From assembly GCA_017428265.1 (NCBI GenBank), contig JAFRRD010000030.1, positions 1 to 51,046 of the forward strand: DNA of 51,046 nt. The letters are read 5' to 3'. The DNA comes from Lachnospiraceae bacterium. GTDB lineage: Bacteria > Bacillota > Clostridia > Lachnospirales > Lachnospiraceae. Shown in pieces: positions 48,838 to 51,046 of the stretch; the first letter of the stretch is position 1; each line of letters begins with the position of its first letter. The notes under the pieces are model-generated. The model saw only the letters and a program-made list of their open reading frames with translations. It did not search any database and had not been told where the DNA came from. A program made the position numbers and the translations under genes.

Positions 48838-50238
48838 ATGAGTGAAAATGTGAAAAAGGGTTCAGGCTTTGAAAAAAGCCTGAACCCCCTGAGCGTATGG
48901 TCTTTAGCCTTCGGATGCATCATCGGATGGGGTGCTTTTATGATGCCTGGCACCACTTTCCTGCCTTCAGCCGGCACCCTGGGCACTGTGATTGCGATGA
49001 TCCTCGGGGCAGTCATCATGATCATTATTTCGATCAGCTACAGCTATATGGTCAAAAAGTATCCACAGGGCGGCGGCGAATTTACATATACCCGCCTTCT
49101 TCTCGGACCGAAGAATGCATTCTGCTGTGCCTGGCTCCTGGCGCTCGCCTTTGTCGCCAACGTCCCCATGAATTCCACCGCATTGGGTCTTATGAGCCGC
49201 AAGCTGTTTTTCGGCGTTTTTCAATTCGGCAAAATGTATTCCGTCGCTGGCTATGATATCTATCTGGGCGAAGTGCTTTTAGGCGTTTTTGCCCTGGGCC
49301 TACTGTCTTTCCTGAGCATTATCGGCGCCCAGAAAGCAGGTTTTGTGGACACGCTGATGGCTGTGGCGCTGGCTACATCCTTTCTGATCATTGTGGTTTC
49401 AGCCCTATTCAGTCCCATAACCTCATGGGAGAATCTGAAACCGTTCTGGGGTACCGCCTCAGGCGCCGGAAGCAAAGAGGCCGTCCGCGGGATTATTGCC
49501 GTTCTTGCCGTGACCCCATGGGCCTATGTGGGTTTCGGCACTATCCCTCAGGAAGTTGAAGAATTCAATTTTTCGACAAAAAAAGTTATCCGCATCATGG
49601 TAATTGCGATCCTGTTCGGCTGTACCGTGTATTCCTGCAACACGCTGGTAACCGCCGCCGCTTCTCCGGACTGGACCGCCTTCATCGCGCAGCATGACTG
49701 GGCTGTTGGCGCGGCTGTTGAGACGCTGATGGGGAAACCCGGGCTGATCGTCCTGGGGATAGCCATTTCCTGCGCTATCCTGACCGGGATGCTGGGCTTT
49801 CTGACCGCGACCAGCCGGCTGCTGTTTTTTATGGCGGAGCAGGGAACCATCCCGGCCTGGTTCTGCCGTCTTCATCCCAAGTATAAGACGCCGGCCAATT
49901 CGATTCTGTTTTGTCTGGTTTTTTCCTTCGTCGGCCCCTGGTTTGGAAGAACGGCTCTGGGCTGGTTTGTCGATATGTCTGCCATCGGCGCCGCTGCCGG
50001 TTACGGGTATACGAACCTGTGCGCCTTCCTGACCATGAAAAAGGACAGGGAGCTGTCTTCCCGCAAAGGTTTTGCTGTTCTGGCCGTCCTCGGCGGGCTG
50101 TTTTCCGTCTTTTTTCTGGTCATGCTGCTCGTACCCGGAATGCCGGGCTGTCTGACGCTGCCGTCGTATATCATGCTGGCCGTATGGCTTATCCTAGGCG
50201 TGTTGTTCTACTGCAGCCGCAAACGGATCAGAAATTAA
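48838..50238 (+). CDS. APC-family amino acid permease
   Basis: The 466-residue protein has about 12 membrane segments and APC superfamily features: SVWSLAFGCIIGWGAFMMPG in the first helix, a YPQGGGEFTYTR loop, and ATSRLLFFMAEQGTIPAWF typical of amino-acid permeases. It probably imports or exports an amino acid produced or used by the opine-type enzyme. CGGAG lies before the ATG. The first codons contain a perfect GAAA-tetraloop hairpin (48858-48887), and the gene starts 27 bases after the TRAP stop. Confidence 0.92.
   Translation: MSENVKKGSGFEKSLNPLSVWSLAFGCIIGWGAFMMPGTTFLPSAGTLGTVIAMILGAVIMIIISISYSYMVKKYPQGGGEFTYTRLLLGPKNAFCCAWLLALAFVANVPMNSTALGLMSRKLFFGVFQFGKMYSVAGYDIYLGEVLLGVFALGLLSFLSIIGAQKAGFVDTLMAVALATSFLIIVVSALFSPITSWENLKPFWGTASGAGSKEAVRGIIAVLAVTPWAYVGFGTIPQEVEEFNFSTKKVIRIMVIAILFGCTVYSCNTLVTAAASPDWTAFIAQHDWAVGAAVETLMGKPGLIVLGIAISCAILTGMLGFLTATSRLLFFMAEQGTIPAWFCRLHPKYKTPANSILFCLVFSFVGPWFGRTALGWFVDMSAIGAAAGYGYTNLCAFLTMKKDRELSSRKGFAVLAVLGGLFSVFFLVMLLVPGMPGCLTLPSYIMLAVWLILGVLFYCSRKRIRN
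48858..48887 (+). promoter_or_regulatory. GAAA-tetraloop RNA hairpin inside the permease 5' coding region
   Basis: gggttcaggcttt (48858-48870) and aaagcctgaaccc (48875-48887) pair perfectly over 13 bp around a GAAA loop. It covers codons 7-17. No T run follows, so it is not a simple terminator. Confidence 0.6.
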
Positions 50239-50261
50239 TTATTTGCGGCGGAGTGTTCCTT

Positions 50262-50915
50262 ATGAAAAACTTTGATGCTGTGATCTTTGATATGGACGGT
50301 GTAATCTTCGATTCTGAGCAGGCCACTATGAATTGCTGGAAAGAGATCGCGCAGCAAAACGGTCTTGAAAATGCAGAAGAAGTCTATCTAGCAACACTGG
50401 GAACGAATATGAAAAAGACCAGGGAGATCGTTCTGTCGTTCTACGGGCAAGATTTTCCTTTTGAGACCTGTCTCCGTGATTTCGCAAAGCTTTATTATGA
50501 GCGATACGGCGAAGGACGGCTCCCGATGAAGCCCGGTGTCCGAGAACTGTTCCGTTTTCTGAAAGAGAATCACAAAAAGATCGCCCTTGCTTCGTCCACA
50601 AAAAGAAACACCGTGATCCGCCAGCTGCGTGACGCGGATCTTTTCGAGTTTTTTGATGAGATCGTTACCGGAGATATGGTGACAAGGAGCAAACCTGCCC
50701 CCGACATCTTTCTTCTGGCCTGCAGCAGGCTCGGCAGTGAACCGGAGCACACCTATGTCATTGAGGATTCTTATTACGGGATACAGGCAGCTCACACGGG
50801 CGGCTTAAGCCCTATTATGGTGCCGGACCTTCTGCCGGCAGACGATGAGATGATCCGTCTCTGCGAATCCGTCGAAGACAGTCTGAATGACGTTATTCTG
50901 TATCTGACGCAGTAA
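50262..50915 (+). CDS. HAD-superfamily phosphatase (beta-phosphoglucomutase-like)
   Basis: The 217-residue protein has the HAD motifs: AVIFDMDGVIFDSE (Asp10 nucleophile, Asp12), IALASST (motif II), the motif III lysine in RSKPAPDIFLLA, and YVIEDSYYGIQAA (motif IV). The cap is the helical type of the beta-phosphoglucomutase/phosphoglycolate group. It would act on a phosphorylated small molecule, but the link with the opine operon is unclear. GGCGGAG precedes the ATG 23 bases after the permease stop. A strong terminator follows. Confidence 0.9.
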   Translation: MKNFDAVIFDMDGVIFDSEQATMNCWKEIAQQNGLENAEEVYLATLGTNMKKTREIVLSFYGQDFPFETCLRDFAKLYYERYGEGRLPMKPGVRELFRFLKENHKKIALASSTKRNTVIRQLRDADLFEFFDEIVTGDMVTRSKPAPDIFLLACSRLGSEPEHTYVIEDSYYGIQAAHTGGLSPIMVPDLLPADDEMIRLCESVEDSLNDVILYLTQ

Positions 50916-50930
50916 AGCGTATACCGTTCC

Positions 50931-50994
50931 CGACAAAAAGAAATGTACCCTCGTGACCGGGGCCTCCGGCAGGGAGGGTACATTTCTTTTGTCG
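50931..50994. terminator. Long bidirectional hairpin between the opine operon and the tRNA gene
   Basis: A 22-base arm (50931-50952; starts cgacaaaaag, ends gtaccctc) pairs with a 21-base arm (50974-50994; starts gagggtac, ends ttttgtcg) with a single unpaired A and a 21-base loop that can itself fold (cgggg/cctccg). It ends the HAD gene on plus and the tRNA transcript on minus. Confidence 0.8.
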
Positions 50995-51016
50995 TTCTGC
51001 ATTTTCCAATATAAAA

Positions 51017-51046
51017 TGCCCAGAACCGGAATCGAACCAGTGACAC
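51017..51046 (-). tRNA. tRNA 3' part (runs off window), probably tRNA-Phe
   Basis: On the minus strand the last 30 bases read a variable loop ending GTGTC, a T arm ACTGG-TTCGATT-CCGGT and the acceptor 3' strand TCTGGGC with discriminator A. CCA is not encoded. The matching 5' strand would be GCCCAGA. The GTGTC variable loop and acceptor resemble bacterial tRNA-Phe, but the anticodon lies outside the window. Confidence 0.82.

Noticed and set aside
50792-51046. Minus-strand open frame at the right end
   Set aside because: It overlaps the HAD gene, the long hairpin and the tRNA 3' end, and has no coding signals.

Overview
The window looks like a chromosome segment of a GC-rich anaerobic Clostridia member (Bacillota), probably a gut-type organism. 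The evidence is strong AGGAGG-type ribosome binding sites, TTGACA/TATAAT-type promoters, a Firmicutes holB-ricT-trmN6-rsmI cluster, an IreB-family protein, DUF4867 and Lsm-like proteins of the kind I know from Clostridia, a ferredoxin-type thioredoxin-reductase-like flavoprotein, a TAXI-TRAP transporter, and no respiratory genes. This placement is inference; no rRNA is present. No phage module, plasmid origin or CRISPR array is visible. The only mobile-element trace is the first 25 bases, which encode the start of an IS30-like transposase running out of the window.

Layout, left half. A 36-codon gene with its own promoter and terminator (193-303) precedes rtcB (RNA ligase). A minus-strand cluster (1806-5100) holds an AAA ATPase, a cysteine-less ArsC-like protein, a 48-residue TraX-like remnant, a membrane protein and a tocopherol-cyclase-like protein. 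A REP-like palindrome separates it from a membrane-anchored XRE regulator and a TetR regulator divergent from a 3-hydroxyacyl-CoA dehydrogenase. Then come glnA, an Lsm-like protein, and a plus-strand run of MscS channel, a four-repeat beta-helix-like surface protein, a zinc-ribbon membrane protein and a zinc-ribbon/transmembrane/zincin-like protein (10392-18873). The last three are the least explained genes in the window.

Middle. Two divergent membrane-bound esterases/hydrolases (19283-23273) are followed by an IreB paralogue, a double GNAT acetyltransferase, a small AT-rich islet (gene remnant plus lipoprotein), a thioredoxin-reductase-like protein, a 5'-nucleotidase-type phosphoesterase, an ABC exporter pair, DUF4867, a DUF523-AlaX fusion, a ferredoxin-type aldo/keto reductase, a transglutaminase-like lipoprotein, gdhA and an SLC13/ArsB-type transporter. 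glnA and gdhA together cover ammonium assimilation.

Right end. dxr (isoprenoid synthesis) converges on the operon gmk-like-holB-ricT-trmN6-rsmI, and the two transcripts share one terminator stem that contains both stop codons. The last block (43425-50915) is a coherent unit: a LysR regulator divergent from an operon of opine-dehydrogenase-family enzyme, TAXI solute-binding lipoprotein, fused TRAP permease, APC amino-acid permease and HAD phosphatase, with a textbook LysR-type promoter layout. It looks like a system for uptake and turnover of an opine-like or N-substituted amino acid. A perfect 13-bp GAAA-tetraloop hairpin lies inside the first codons of its permease gene. The window ends in the 3' part of a tRNA, probably tRNA-Phe.
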